Assembly: GCA_963555705.1 (NCBI GenBank)
Contig: OY743172.1
Coordinates: 20,087,446-20,151,445 of the forward strand
DNA length: 64,000 nt
Direction: 5' to 3'
Source of the DNA: Ligustrum vulgare
Taxonomy: Eukaryota; Streptophyta; Magnoliopsida; Lamiales; Oleaceae
In this document: one piece after another, positions 48,140 through 58,573 of the stretch
Numbering within the stretch: the stretch's first letter is position 1
Layout of the letters: each line of letters starts with the position of its first letter
Program-made: the position numbers and the translations under genes
The notes under the pieces: model-generated
What the model was told of the DNA's origin: nothing
What the model saw: only the letters and a program-made list of their open reading frames with translations
Databases searched by the model: none

Positions 48140-49320
48140 TAGTCTGCGTTTCTGTAGACTGGAAAAATTTTCAAAAAGAATTTTCAAGAAATATTTTCCA
48201 TTATAAAATATTATTGATGAAGATTGCCACTGCCATCATTTCGCTCCACCAACTCCGAGGTAAAGAAGTTTATAATGTTTAAAGTTATTTCAGTATTTCG
48301 AATACTCATTTTATTGATTTATGAGAAAGAATGAAGAGTATTTCGGATACTTATGATTTATGAGAAATAAGAATGTATTTCTTCAAAAATAATGATGTTG
48401 TTATGCTTTGTCATAACTTATATGCTTTAATGTATGATTATGAGAAATTTTTTAAGAAAGAAAACGAGTGTTGAGCATAATGGGAACAATATGATTTTAT
48501 TGAAAATTAAGTAATGGATATTATGTTGAGTAAATGAATTATGCCTCTATGTTGAAGAGAAATTTATTATGAAGTTTGGCTTTGTGAATAAATTTTGGGA
48601 ATATGATTTATGGCATATATTTATAAGTATGAGTAACTTTTGAGCCAATTAAGGTATGGAAGGAAGTGATATTGTGATATTGAAAAATATGATTTGAAAT
48701 TGTTATGTTGAGGAATTATGAATTGAATTATGAGATATTTTGATGATATTGAAGTATTGGAATCATTTTCAATATTTTTAGATCGTTGTGATCAAATGTG
48801 GAGTTATTTATTATTGTGAGTTATGAAGTATGCTTATGGTTTGGAATAAGTCCAAATTACAAGGGAGACTCTGTCCAGAATTTTATCATTTGGAATTAAG
48901 AGCATAATATGATAAGCATCTACTAAAGGAATTAAGTTTAGACATGCAAGTTCATTTACATCACAAACGAGATTTAGTAGAAGATAACAGAGATTTTATT
49001 ATTTTCTCATAAGGAGAACACACAAGAGTCACACTGGAAAGGAAATACATGAAACACACAAAAGCAAACGAGAGAAGCATGGGATAATCCTCAAAATGAG
49101 AGATGTGTTTCCGGAGTAGCCGTATCCTACCACCTCTGATCTTTTGAGGAAATAAAGAAACCTTCAAAGAGGTGTGTTTCGAGAGTAAGAATACTCCGTA
49201 ATCTACCACCTGAAATCTTTGAAGTACACACAAGATTTAAACATTAAGGAAATCCTAGTAAATGGAGGGGTGTCTCGAGAGTGAGAATACTCCGTACTCT
49301 ACCCCCACCTATTCTAAGAT
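48140..49320. other. Element leader and 3' region of the antisense LOG-like gene
   Basis: 48140-48990 is AT-rich leader of the retrotransposon with no gag-like frame. On the minus strand, 48995-49320 reads as the 3' UTR of the LOG-like gene, with AATAAA at 48995-49000 and three related hairpin-forming repeats annotated separately. Confidence 0.6.
49104..49316 (-). repeat. Three diverged hairpin repeats in the 3' UTR of the LOG-like gene
   Basis: Units at about 49104-49150, 49169-49218 and 49264-49314 share, in plus-strand reading, GAGRTGTGTTTC, then GAGAGTAAGAATACTCCGTA, then CTACCACCT. GAGT pairs with ACTC across a short loop and GAGGTG with CACCTC at the base, so each could form a stem-loop in the antisense transcript. 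Conservation of paired ends among the three copies suggests a structural role. Confidence 0.6.
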
Positions 49321-49974
49321 TCACAGAGTTAAATTTACATTAACCGGACTCCATTTTCGCTTGATTCCCCTTCCTTGCGACCAATCTATCTTAACTCCTG
49401 CTGGATCTTGTATTGAGATATATGACTGCAGCTTATCCAGTAGTTCATCAATAGTAGGAGCAGAAATAAGAAGCCTTCTGGAAAATGGAGAGATGAATCC
49501 CTGTTCCACAGCATAATCAAGAAAGGTTAACAAACCATCAAAGAAATTGTTAACATTCAGAAGCCCAATAGGCTTAGTATGGAGATCTAGTTGAGCCCAC
49601 GAGGTAATGTTAAAAATTTCTTCTATGGTACCAAAACCTCCGGGCAGGGCTATAAAGGCATCAGAACCATATAGCATACAAGTTATGCGTTCATGGATGG
49701 ATAAGGTTTGAACTTCATGCCCTCGTGTTTTGCCTGCAACATCTACCAAAGGGACAGGTATAACACCGATTACTTTTGATTTCTCTGCAAGAGCAGATTG
49801 GGAAACACAACCCATTAGACCACTGCTACCACCCCCATATACAAGAGTGATACCTTTTTCCCCCAGTTTCTTTCCAAGATCTACGGCCGCTTCTAGATAA
49901 CCGAAGCCTTTCCCCACTTTTGATCCACAAAATACACAAATAGTTTTGATCTGTCGAAGTTTTGGTGCTTCCAT
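49321..49974 (-). CDS. LOG-like: LOG-like cytokinin riboside 5'-monophosphate phosphoribohydrolase, intronless, 217 aa
   Basis: LOG enzymes release active cytokinin free bases from nucleoside 5'-monophosphates in one step, in the cytosol. The full-length 217-aa frame has the Rossmann nucleotide-binding start (ICVFCGSKVGKGFGY, about 12-26), GGGSSGLMG (48-55), GVIPVPLV (70-77) and the signature PGGFGTIEE (111-119), plus WAQLDLHTKPIGLLN (126-140). Where plant LOGs usually show an R-K pair before SDAFIALPGG, this has HERITCM, keeping R but not K, so activity is uncertain. Length is normal (about 210-220 aa), but host LOG genes have several introns and this has none, as expected of a retro-captured copy. 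Its own TATA-like box lies 75-85 bp upstream and an AATAAA 320 bp downstream. It is antisense to the retrotransposon and downstream of the Cys-cluster gene. Confidence 0.9.
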   Translation of the reverse strand: MEAPKLRQIKTICVFCGSKVGKGFGYLEAAVDLGKKLGEKGITLVYGGGSSGLMGCVSQSALAEKSKVIGVIPVPLVDVAGKTRGHEVQTLSIHERITCMLYGSDAFIALPGGFGTIEEIFNITSWAQLDLHTKPIGLLNVNNFFDGLLTFLDYAVEQGFISPFSRRLLISAPTIDELLDKLQSYISIQDPAGVKIDWSQGRGIKRKWSPVNVNLTL

Positions 49975-50273
49975 CTTTGATAGTAAAGAAGGGAAAACTT
50001 ACGAAGAAGATGTGATTTTGGGATGCCTGAACTATGAAATATGTTTGGCTATTTAAAGCCGGAAAAATTTACTGTTTTTGATTGATTCTGAAAAAGTAAA
50101 GATTTACTTTTGACAAAATAAGCCCACTTTTGAATATTTTTATCGTATCGAGGCTGTCACCTTTCGGCGATTAAATGTTTTATTTCCAGCTTTATCAAAC
50201 CTCGAGAAAGGAAAATATATTTTATTTCCAAAACGCGTGAAAGAAAGCAGCAAAATATTTTAAAAGATTTACC
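49975..50273 (-). other. Intergenic spacer between the two antisense cargo genes
   Basis: Contains, in minus-strand order, AATAAA signals for the upstream gene (50221-50226 and 50179-50184), then the TATA-like box and leader of the LOG-like gene. The compact layout points to two separate transcription units. Confidence 0.55.
50049..50058 (-). promoter_or_regulatory. TATA-like box of the LOG-like gene
   Basis: CTTTAAATAG on the minus strand, 75 bp upstream of the LOG start codon; nearly the same motif precedes the companion gene. Confidence 0.55.
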
Positions 50274-50825
50274 TTATATCATTGCTGAACTGCCAGAAGC
50301 CTCATTTTGTAAAACAGACTGGCAAACAGGACCTTTCGATATTATATTTTGGAGACTATAACGATTTTTGTCCTCGTTAAACTGAGCGTATAAGGAGAGA
50401 AGTTCACGTTGTACATAACCACTTGGGTGCGTCTCAAGAGTCAGTCGAATATCATCCAAAGACTCCTTACTCAGTCCACCCTTTATGAATTCGATTTTAT
50501 CATCCCGATTAGTAGAAGAATATCCTACTGATTTGCAACGAGTATTACAGTTCCAACGAGCACATTTGTAGCAACCACCCAGTCTTTTTGCTCTTCGTTT
50601 CTTTGCAAACGTGCTTTTGCCTAAACCAGGCATGTGTTTAGGAAATGTTGATGGTAATTCACCAGATAGTCGAACCTTTGCTTCTATCAACCAGCGAACA
50701 TCTTCTGGAACACCATGAGCCATCAGCAACCTCAATCTTTCGAGCCTTATTTTATAGATCTTTCTCAGATCATTCATAGGAAGACTGGAATAATACTTGC
50801 GAATGTTAGAAAGAATGATATCCAT
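50274..50825 (-). CDS. Basic Cys-cluster protein, possible nucleic-acid-binding protein, 183 aa
   Basis: Function unknown. The first ATG of the open frame is at 50825; it has a strong context (ACAATGG). The protein has an alpha-helical, charged N-terminus (KIYKIRLERLRLLMAHG), a basic run KKRRAKR at about 75-81 and then a Cys cluster C85-x2-C88-x4-C93-x3-C97 (CYKCARWNCNTRC), suited to zinc and RNA or DNA binding. The C-terminal half has no recognised motif. The basic-run-plus-Cys-cluster layout recalls the small cysteine-rich nucleic-acid-binding proteins of some plant RNA viruses (for example carlaviruses); this is a resemblance of layout, not a demonstrated homology. Intronless, antisense to the element, with TATA-like CTTTTAAATAG at 50858-50868 and AATAAA just downstream. 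Confidence 0.65.
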   Translation of the reverse strand: MDIILSNIRKYYSSLPMNDLRKIYKIRLERLRLLMAHGVPEDVRWLIEAKVRLSGELPSTFPKHMPGLGKSTFAKKRRAKRLGGCYKCARWNCNTRCKSVGYSSTNRDDKIEFIKGGLSKESLDDIRLTLETHPSGYVQRELLSLYAQFNEDKNRYSLQNIISKGPVCQSVLQNEASGSSAMI

Positions 50826-50857
50826 TGTTTGATGATTCAACCTCTTCTCAGCATGAA

Positions 50858-50868
50858 CTATTTAAAAG
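50858..50868 (-). promoter_or_regulatory. TATA-like box of the Cys-cluster gene
   Basis: CTTTTAAATAG on the minus strand, about 33 bp upstream of ATG 50825. A very short upstream frame (ATGCTGAGAAGAGGTTGA) lies between them and could repress translation if included in the leader. Confidence 0.5.
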
Positions 50869-51408
50869 CGCAAATGATCTGAGTGAATCCGCGTGATGTT
50901 GTGACCAGCAAGAAAGCGCAGGTTTATTTTTATGAAAAGAGGAGACAAGAAGTAATGCGCTGTTAAATTTTATCAATAAAGGAGATTTGATTGGAGATTT
51001 GGAATATTTTCTTGGATTATGGGTACTGATATTTTGTTTTAATAATGATAATCTTGGTATAGTGTGATGATACGTGGAAAGTAAAATGAGTACCGTATTG
51101 AATCAGAATTCATACGTATATACAAGTGAAAGAAATACTTTGCAGGAAATGTGGTGACATTTAAGTATAGAATCTTAGTTGGGAGATATTTGTTTACTGA
51201 ATTTTGGGTTACAAATATTGGAAAGATAAGTTGATGATATTATGTTGATATGTTTGGGTATATTACGTAGAGAAAATATTCAGGTAATTCTTTGATTATT
51301 TTGAGAATATTCGATGATTAGAAGAAGAGATTTTGATTAAGTATTCAGAAATTATAAGATCAAGTAAGTTTAATTTCGAGGACGAAATTATTTTTAAGGA
51401 GGTAAGAT
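50869..51408 (+). other. 3' interior of the retrotransposon with polypurine tract
   Basis: AT-rich, no gag-pol. Ends with TCGAGGACGAAATTATTTTT and AAGGAGGTAAGAT (about 51396-51408), the polypurine tract next to the right LTR; this end matches the usual tail of chromovirus elements. Confidence 0.75.
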
Positions 51409-54400
51409 TATAGCGACCCAGAATTTTTACTCAATTTTATAATTATTTTAATATTTAGAAAATTGTATCGCTACTATTTCACCTATTATTTTGAAGTTAA
51501 CGCCGCGACGGATTCGTCTAGCCAAGTCAAGAAATATCGAATTTGTTCGATTTTAAATTAAAATCCGAATTTCTAAAAAAATATGTTATTTAATTATTTA
51601 TTCAAAGTATTATTTTCAAAATCATTTTGAATTCCAAATTTATTAAAATATCCCAATGATCCTTATCAAATTATTTCAAGTCCAAATACGTAATTCAAAT
51701 TTATCTCAATAATTATTTATTTTAATTTGATTATATTTAATTAAACCAAATTTTCTCCACATGTTTTCATATCTTTACACCATTTTCTTTATTCCTCTTT
51801 CCATCTCATTATACAACACATCTCCTTTTTCTTTTCACAAAATCTAATCATTTTATTCTAAAACCTTACACCTAATCTAATTCCTACCCAACCTAAAACT
51901 CCACCACGATTTCATCATACAACCACACCTCCATTCAACTCACATGGCACAACCTATATTCCCTTTCCATTATTTTTATTTGATGATTCCCCATGTCTCC
52001 TCTTTAATCATTTTAATTTCTTTCTCTTTTCCTTTAAAAACACCAACATTCATCACCCGTATCCATCATATTCTCCATCAAATCAACCATCAAAACATAA
52101 TGATGATATTCTATTTCACACCAAATTCTCCACTAACCAAAACACAATTTCATTTCCACCTATCTTAATTCCATCACACTAACACAAATCTGTATAAAAC
52201 CATAAGTACAGATCAAACCACCTTCATCCCCATGAATCATCACGTCTACCATCAATGCCTGCACCCAACTCCATCATCTTCAATAACCACAGCCATTCCA
52301 ACCACCAGCCTGCTTTGTCATTTTCAATTTCCAACTCCATCTTCAACCAACACTACCTCTGCCTCAACTCCATAACCGGCAGCCACAAATCAATCACCCA
52401 ACCAACCGGCTACATCATGATCATCACCAGTCCACTGCCCCAAAATCACTATCACACAACTCAGAGAAATCAATTCACAGCTCAATTCATAAAGCCATGG
52501 TTCCGCAGCCACTGCCACAAATAAACCACCATCTCCAAATCCAAACCGTCACACCATCACTGTTCCATCGCCAATCATCATCATCAATTCTGTTTCCATC
52601 TCCAGTCACCAATTCAACCACTGCAGTCACTCGAAAACCACCACCGGAAATCACAACCACCGCCTGAACCTCCATCGACGCCACTGCCCAACTTCAATAG
52701 CAAATCAGAACAACTCCTATAACAACCCAAAACCTGCAGCAAAACCACCTAAACCGCCGTTCACTACCTCAATCACCAATTGCTGCCAAAAGCCAAGTCC
52801 TTGAATCCAACCACCAGCAATCATAGATAAAAACCAAAATCAACTAAACCAAAGACTTACCTCGACGCCGACTGCCAGTGACCGGATTTGTCACCGGAAA
52901 TCGCAATCAAGATCAGAGCTTGAGCCTTGGATTCACCTCGAATCAACACCAAAACCAAAGAAATAGAATACCCAAATACTTACCTCAACCTTAAGCCCTT
53001 CGCTGCCAGATTTAATACCGGAGATTAATCGCGATTCAAGCCTAGTTTAGCCTCGGTTTTTATCCCCATCTCACACCAAACTCTTTCAAAACCGGAACCC
53101 CTTCTTTGCCGCACCTTACGCCGGTGTCTCGCCGACGTTTCTTCAGTAGAACCACTGCCCAGTTCGTCGGCCGGTTGAGAGAAACGGGTAGAGAGAGAGA
53201 GAGAGTATGGAAGTGAGAGAGAGAGTATAACGAGAGAATGGTTAGAGAGAGAGAGAAAGATCTGATATATTTAACTTTCCAGAATTTGCAAATCAGTCCC
53301 TGACATTTTAATTTGTTTCCATTCAGTCCTTTTAGTTTTAAAATCATCAATTTCAGCCCTTAAGTTTTAAATGATTTTAATCAGCCCTTTCATTTTAAAA
53401 TTCTGATCAATTCAGTCCCTGCTGATTTACTTTATTTGATTTTAAGCTCAAGTTTCAAAAGTATTCATTTTAATCCCTTAACTTTCAAAAGTATTCATTT
53501 TAATCCCTCAACTTTCAAAAGTATTCATTTTAGTCCATCAACTTTCAAAACATCAATTTTAGTCCTCAAAATTATAATTTATCATTTTGAACTATATATT
53601 CGATATACTAAAGTGACTTATTGGCTAAGACGAAGCGTACGGAGAATTTAAAGAAATTGAAGTCATTCCCGCTCAACTTTGCACTCGTCGGATTTGAGGT
53701 AGACTCGCACTTATTAATTGATTTAAATTATGATTTCATATGAATGTCATGTGACTTGTGAAAGTCAATTTTCAAGAAAATTAAGTATGTTTTATGAAAG
53801 GTAAATATACCTTATGTTTTTATGAAAAGTAAGTATACCCTATGTTTTTACGATAATGTTTTATATGTTTTGGATCATTGCTATGCACATAAGAATTCTT
53901 ACCACCTAAGTTCGGTAGAATTCTTGTGTCTCCATAAGTTTATGAGGATTTACCACCTAAGTTCGGTAAAATTCCTGTCTTTCCATATGTTTATGAGGAT
54001 TTACCACCTAAGTTCGGTAAAATTCCTGTCGCGTATGTTTATGAGGATTTCGATCCTATCTTATGTTATGATGGAAATGATCCCTATGAATTTCATGAAT
54101 TATGTTTTGGTATACTTACTGTTATTATGATTTTACTACATAAGAATTCTTGCCACCTAAGTTCGGTAAAATTCTTATGTTTATGAGGATTTCGATATTT
54201 TCCTATGTTATGATGAAAACTTACTGTTATTATGATTTTACTGCATAAGAATTCTTGCCACCTAAGTTCGGTAAAGTTCTTGTGTCTATTTATGTTTATG
54301 AGGATTTCAATCCTATCTTATGTTATGCTTTCAAAAGAAATTATGCTTGGCATAATTAAAATGTTTTTATAAGTATATGGTTTTCAAAGAGCTGTTTTCA

Positions 54401-54950
54401 AAGAGCCTATGATTTGCAAAATATGTCCCGTGCTGTAATGCACAATATGAGTTTTATCAAGAGCAGTTTTATAAAGAAGCTCTATCAATGCCCGTTTTAT
54501 AAAGAGCCGGGATTTATGTGTTTAATCATCTTATAAATTAAATTAATTTGCGATGAGTCTACTGAGTATTTCCCCCATGAAATACTCACCCTACTTTTTA
54601 ACAGTTTTGCAGATTTCGGAGACGGTGGCGAGCGATGAATGATGGTGGCAATAATCGTTGAACGGTTGAAAGTTTGACGTTAATGATTTCCGTATTTTCC
54701 AAATAATCGCATAATTTAGAGAAGTTCATTTATTTGAGAAATTATGATATTGGCAATTTCTTTACAATATTAATGGTTCGATTTACTATTTCAAATGGTT
54801 TCATAAATGTTTTCAATTTTAGCGGCCATTACAGTTTATTTAATGTTGCCAAAAATGAATTTCAATTATTTCTTCCGCAAAAATATTATTCGAAAAATTT
54901 AGACAGAAAATGACGTAGTGAATCGGGTATACGGAACTCGGGGCGCTACA
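51409..54950 (+). repeat. Right (3') LTR, 3,542 bp
   Basis: Same length as the left LTR. Differences noticed by eye: TATCTCAAT/TATCCCAAT, TTACAGC/TTACACC, AAAACCCAA/AAAAACCAA, GACTTCC/GACTGCC and CGGATAT/CGGGTAT. Ends at CGCTACA, then TSD CTTTG. Confidence 0.95.
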
Positions 54951-54955
54951 CTTTG

Positions 54956-57521
54956 AAGTTGGGACTTTCTGGCCATTTTTCTCGCGCGCGCACACACATA
55001 CACAATGATATATGGAGTAAAAATGTGCCTTTTATCTAGTTTTATTTTGGGGAAGAAAGTATTGATTATTAAATGGGTTATTCTTTTTCAATGTTGGGAT
55101 TCTCTAAGTATTATCTTAGAATGATTTATGTGCTATTTATTCCTCATTATTATTTTTATTATTATTTAGTATTTCAGTATTCTATTGCTTGTGGATTGAC
55201 ATGTTTGTGTAGTCCAATTTCCCAACAACACTACTCATATGGAGAGGTGTTCACAAATATTTTATTGTAAGAAGGGCTCCCATGTGAGGGGTTTGTAAAC
55301 CATTTTGTATATATAGTATACTCCTTGTTTGTTGGCTTTTTAGTCGTTTTGAGATAAAAAAAATTGTGTGAAATGAATGAATGCGGCACGTTGGTGATTC
55401 AACAGTAAGGAAAACGGAGGAACATATGAAATGAGAGAATTTTAACTAGTGATTGTTCTCTATTTAAAATATAATAACTAGTCTCCACTATTGAGCCAAG
55501 TAATTGAGTTTCTTAACTTAATTTTCTCCCTTACACAAATATTTTCGAGTAGTAACGTGTTCTGTATACATATGTAACAGACTTATACAAAAATATTATT
55601 TAATGTGTATATAAAGGAAATATTATGGGTAGAACTGAACCCGAATCGGAATCGAAGGTTTGAATTTGAGTTTGAGTTTGGTTCCAATAATTATAAGGAC
55701 CCGAATAATTTCAATTTTGAAATACACGAAATATAATGGGTGATTCCAGGTATTGAAATTAAATACCCGAACATACCCACCCGATGTCCGAACCTACAAA
55801 GAAACATATACTAGAATCTACTAGAACACTTTCAAGTGTTTGATTATATCGAAGTTGATATTGTTTATAAATGTGACAATATTTTATTATTCCTTTTTTT
55901 CAAAAAAAGTTTAAAAATGATAGGCATTTATCTTTGACTATTCAAATTGTTGACTTCTAAAAAGGTCGTGTAATGAAATTTTGTGATCATTTGTATAAAA
56001 ATATTATATATAAGCATAAAGTTGCCAAACATACGCTAGGTAAATTGGAGTACCTACGAGAAGATAATGACCTGTAAAAGAATATAGAAAGTGCTCGTCA
56101 AGTGTGAACAATTTTACCAATACGAACACAAAAGTTGAAATATACGAATCTCTAACATAATAAGTCAGGATTTTACAGGTATAACAATCTAAATATTGTT
56201 TGTTAAATGACAATAATTGACCTTTATTAATCATTTAACACTAGGTGTCCCACACTAATTGTATCATGACAATTTAATAAACAATCTTAGTTAAATAATA
56301 AATTTTGCACGTTTCAATCACTCCGGAATTAAGAGTACAGATGAAATAAAATAATCATTAACTAGCATTTGCTCCCGTGCATCTATGTAAATAATTACTT
56401 ATTAAATATGAAAATTTTAAAATGGAAAAATGTGGCAATAGAAAATGGTAATAATTGCGCAAAAAAGACGGCAATCATTTATAGTTGTCATTACATTAAT
56501 CAAAATTTTGAAAGACTTCTTTACATACTACTTTTGTAAAAGAATTTTATACCAAGGATATTGAGCATTGAAGCATGCTAAGAAGTGGAAGAAAAGAAAG
56601 AAAAACACGTAAGAAGAAAAAAATAAATTTACATTTGAAAGAGTTTTTTAATAGATAAATATATGTTAAGCAAAACGATGATTCTTTGTTAGACTAAAAA
56701 TTATTAGACATTATGCTTTGTTATCACTATGAAGTGCTACCTTCATTTAAACGGTACATCACATGAACATTATTTCTTATTTGTTTACATCTTTTTGTTG
56801 ATGAAGATCATTAGTGTGGTATCAAACAATCAAAGAAGAAGTGAGGATTGGACTATATATGTTCAAAATTACAAATTCAACTGCTTTCTCCAAGATCTGG
56901 AGACTAATATTAGTATAAAAAACTGTTTTTTTGATTGTATGAACCACTCTTTAGTGTAACTGTATTGAAGCTGCAGAAAATAATTCTTTTAAGGTATAAA
57001 TTAATTTGTTGCTATTATAGAAGAAAAGTTCAATTTCAAGATATATAAATGGTATGAGTGTATTCAACATAGAACAATAAAAAAAAAATAAAAAATGTCC
57101 CAATACAAAGAACATTGAGGATACAAATAGGCATTTGCAGGTACACACGCTCTAAGGTAGTTTTTCGAAAAAGAAAAAAAAAACCATAATTATGTTATAT
57201 ATATATATATATATATATTTTAATACTGTTTTATTATTTGGTAAAGCAATACACATTTGTAATTATGTTATACATGCTTTTTAATACTGTTTTATTTTAC
57301 TAATAAATTCTCTAATAATTATGTTATCCTCAATACTGATTAATTACTATAGCTTTTGTAAAACAATATACGTTTATGTTATTTCAATATTATTTTATTA
57401 TTAGCATAGCGCGTAATTAATTAAAACAATATATACACATATTTAGCTATATTCTTTTTTAATTACATAATTAAATTACGTTCTTTTAAATACAAGCAGC
57501 CATCAATGTCACACTCTACAA
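54956..57521. other. AT-rich intergenic sequence
   Basis: No gene seen. Holds a degenerate ACCCGAAT-rich repeat (about 55630-55800, probably an old hAT-like element) and a (TA)n run at about 57198-57220. Confidence 0.45.
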
Positions 57522-57525
57522 GATC

Positions 57526-57658
57526 AAGGGTCAAAATAAATATGTTTTCGAACCTTCTCTTTAAAATTCAAAGTGGATGTTCCTGTGCGAATCTCAACAA
57601 TCACTTGTTCTGATTCCACATACTGGTCGTTTTGAACTAAAAGAATTCTTTTGGATGG
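57526..57658 (-). pseudogene. rpoC2: Plastid rpoC2 fragment (nuclear insertion of plastid DNA)
   Basis: Minus-strand reading gives [17 protein letters not shown] and then [13 protein letters not shown], a conserved part of the plastid RNA polymerase beta'' subunit, about 40 residues before a stop. It is only a fragment in nuclear transposon-rich DNA and directly abuts a plastid tRNA-Thr fragment, so it is non-functional plastid DNA moved to the nucleus. Confidence 0.85.
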
Positions 57659-57661
57659 AAT

Positions 57662-57725
57662 ATTCAGAGGTTAGAGCAACGCATTTGTAATGCGATGGTC
57701 ATCGGTTCGATTCCGATAGCCGACT
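57662..57725 (+). pseudogene. trnT-UGU: Truncated plastid-type tRNA-Thr(UGU)
   Basis: From CAGAGGTTAGAGC through the anticodon arm GCATTTGTAATGC (anticodon TGT) and T arm GGTTCGATTCC to GATAGCCGAC it matches plastid trnT-UGU. The 5' acceptor strand and part of the D stem are replaced by the rpoC2-side junction, so no acceptor stem can form. Confidence 0.88.
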
Positions 57726-57770
57726 TTTCCTTCATTTTTTATTCTATTTTTAATAATTGATAATGTCCCT

Positions 57771-57890
57771 TTGCTCTGTCCAAGTGGGGGACATCCCTTA
57801 CCAAGCTTATGGTCTTGGGTTCGAATCTCTTGGGGAGGTTTGGGTAGGGCTTGATATATATATATTGTTGTAATGTGTCAATAAAAGAAA
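57771..57890 (+). mobile_element. Possible SINE remnant
   Basis: TCTTGGGTTCGAATCTCTTGG contains a tRNA B-box-like GGTTCGAATC, preceded by TCCAAGTGGGGGA (A-box-like) and followed by a T/A-rich tail. No TSD found. Confidence 0.35.
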
Positions 57891-57987
57891 TGTCACACAC
57901 TCTACTATAGTTAATTGGACAGTGAAAATAGGAAAATTGAAATTAAAAATGTGAAATTTCTAAAATTTCAGTCCGACTAGAAGGGAG

Positions 57988-58573
57988 AACTACAAGAAAA
58001 ACAGCCTACGGCAATGCTCAAAATATGTTGCAAAAGATCTTGTAGCGTTCGTATGCATGTTGTAAAATTCAGTATTGTCGTAGAGGGAAATAATACGACA
58101 GTGTTCACTGCATGTTTCAAAAGATGAATTGCGCGTTGCGGTAGACTTTTGACAACATTCATGCGCGTTGCGATTGATACTTTTGACAACGTTCAATGCG
58201 TGTTATGGTAGACATTTGACAACGTTTTTTACGCATTGTAATTGATACTTTTAGCAACGTTCTTTGCGTGTTGCGGTTGATACTTTTGGCAACACTCATT
58301 GTGAGTTGCGGTTGATCTTTTATCCTTTTATTTTATTTTCATTTTTTTTTGCGTGTTACTGTTGATACTTTTAGCAACACTCATTACGCAATGAATGTTG
58401 CGAAATGCTAATATTAGCAACATCACTTGCTGAATGTTGCTAAATGTCAAAATAAATGGACCGATGGTAACATGCGACCATTGACTGTTGCGGTAGACCG
58501 TTTATAGCAACATTCAATTAACGAATGTTGTCATTTGCATGTTGTAAAAGACCTTTTTTTTTTCCTTGTAGTA
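57988..58573. mobile_element. Non-autonomous CACTA (En/Spm) element
   Basis: A 586-bp element with ends AACTACAAGAAAAAC and TTTTCCTTGTAGTA, close to the canonical CACTACAAGAAAA ends, and a perfect 3-bp TSD GAG (57985-57987 and 58574-58576). Many subterminal repeats of the type GCGTTGCGGTTGATACTTTT with GACAACGTTC, as expected for transposase-binding sites. No transposase. Confidence 0.85.

Larger units (their letters stand above)
44583..54950 (+). mobile_element. Young non-autonomous LTR retrotransposon (Tekay-like LTR family) carrying two antisense genes
   Basis: A complete 10,368-bp element: 3,542-bp LTR, initiator-Met PBS, 3,284-bp interior, purine-rich PPT, 3,542-bp LTR, flanked by a perfect 5-bp TSD CTTTG (44578-44582 and 54951-54955). 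LTR ends TATAGCGACCC and GGGGCGCTACA form the terminal inverted repeat; the interior ends in CGAGGACGAAATTATTTTTAAGGAGG, as in chromovirus (Tekay/Del) gypsy elements. There is no gag, protease, RT or integrase, so it must be mobilised in trans. The interior instead holds a LOG-like gene and a Cys-cluster gene on the minus strand. I found five mismatches between the LTRs by eye (about 0.14%), which implies a very recent insertion. Confidence 0.92.

Noticed and set aside
50838..50840. Start of the Cys-cluster protein at 50840
   Set aside because: The codon there is TTG on the minus strand; the first ATG, in strong context, is at 50825.
44583..54950. 3.5-kb direct repeats as a segmental duplication or assembly artefact
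   Set aside because: The 5-bp TSD, adjacent PBS and PPT, and terminal inverted repeats fit LTRs exactly, and the copies differ at several sites.
57662..57725. Functional nuclear tRNA-Thr gene
   Set aside because: The 5' acceptor strand and part of the D stem are missing, and the neighbouring rpoC2 piece shows it is transferred plastid DNA.
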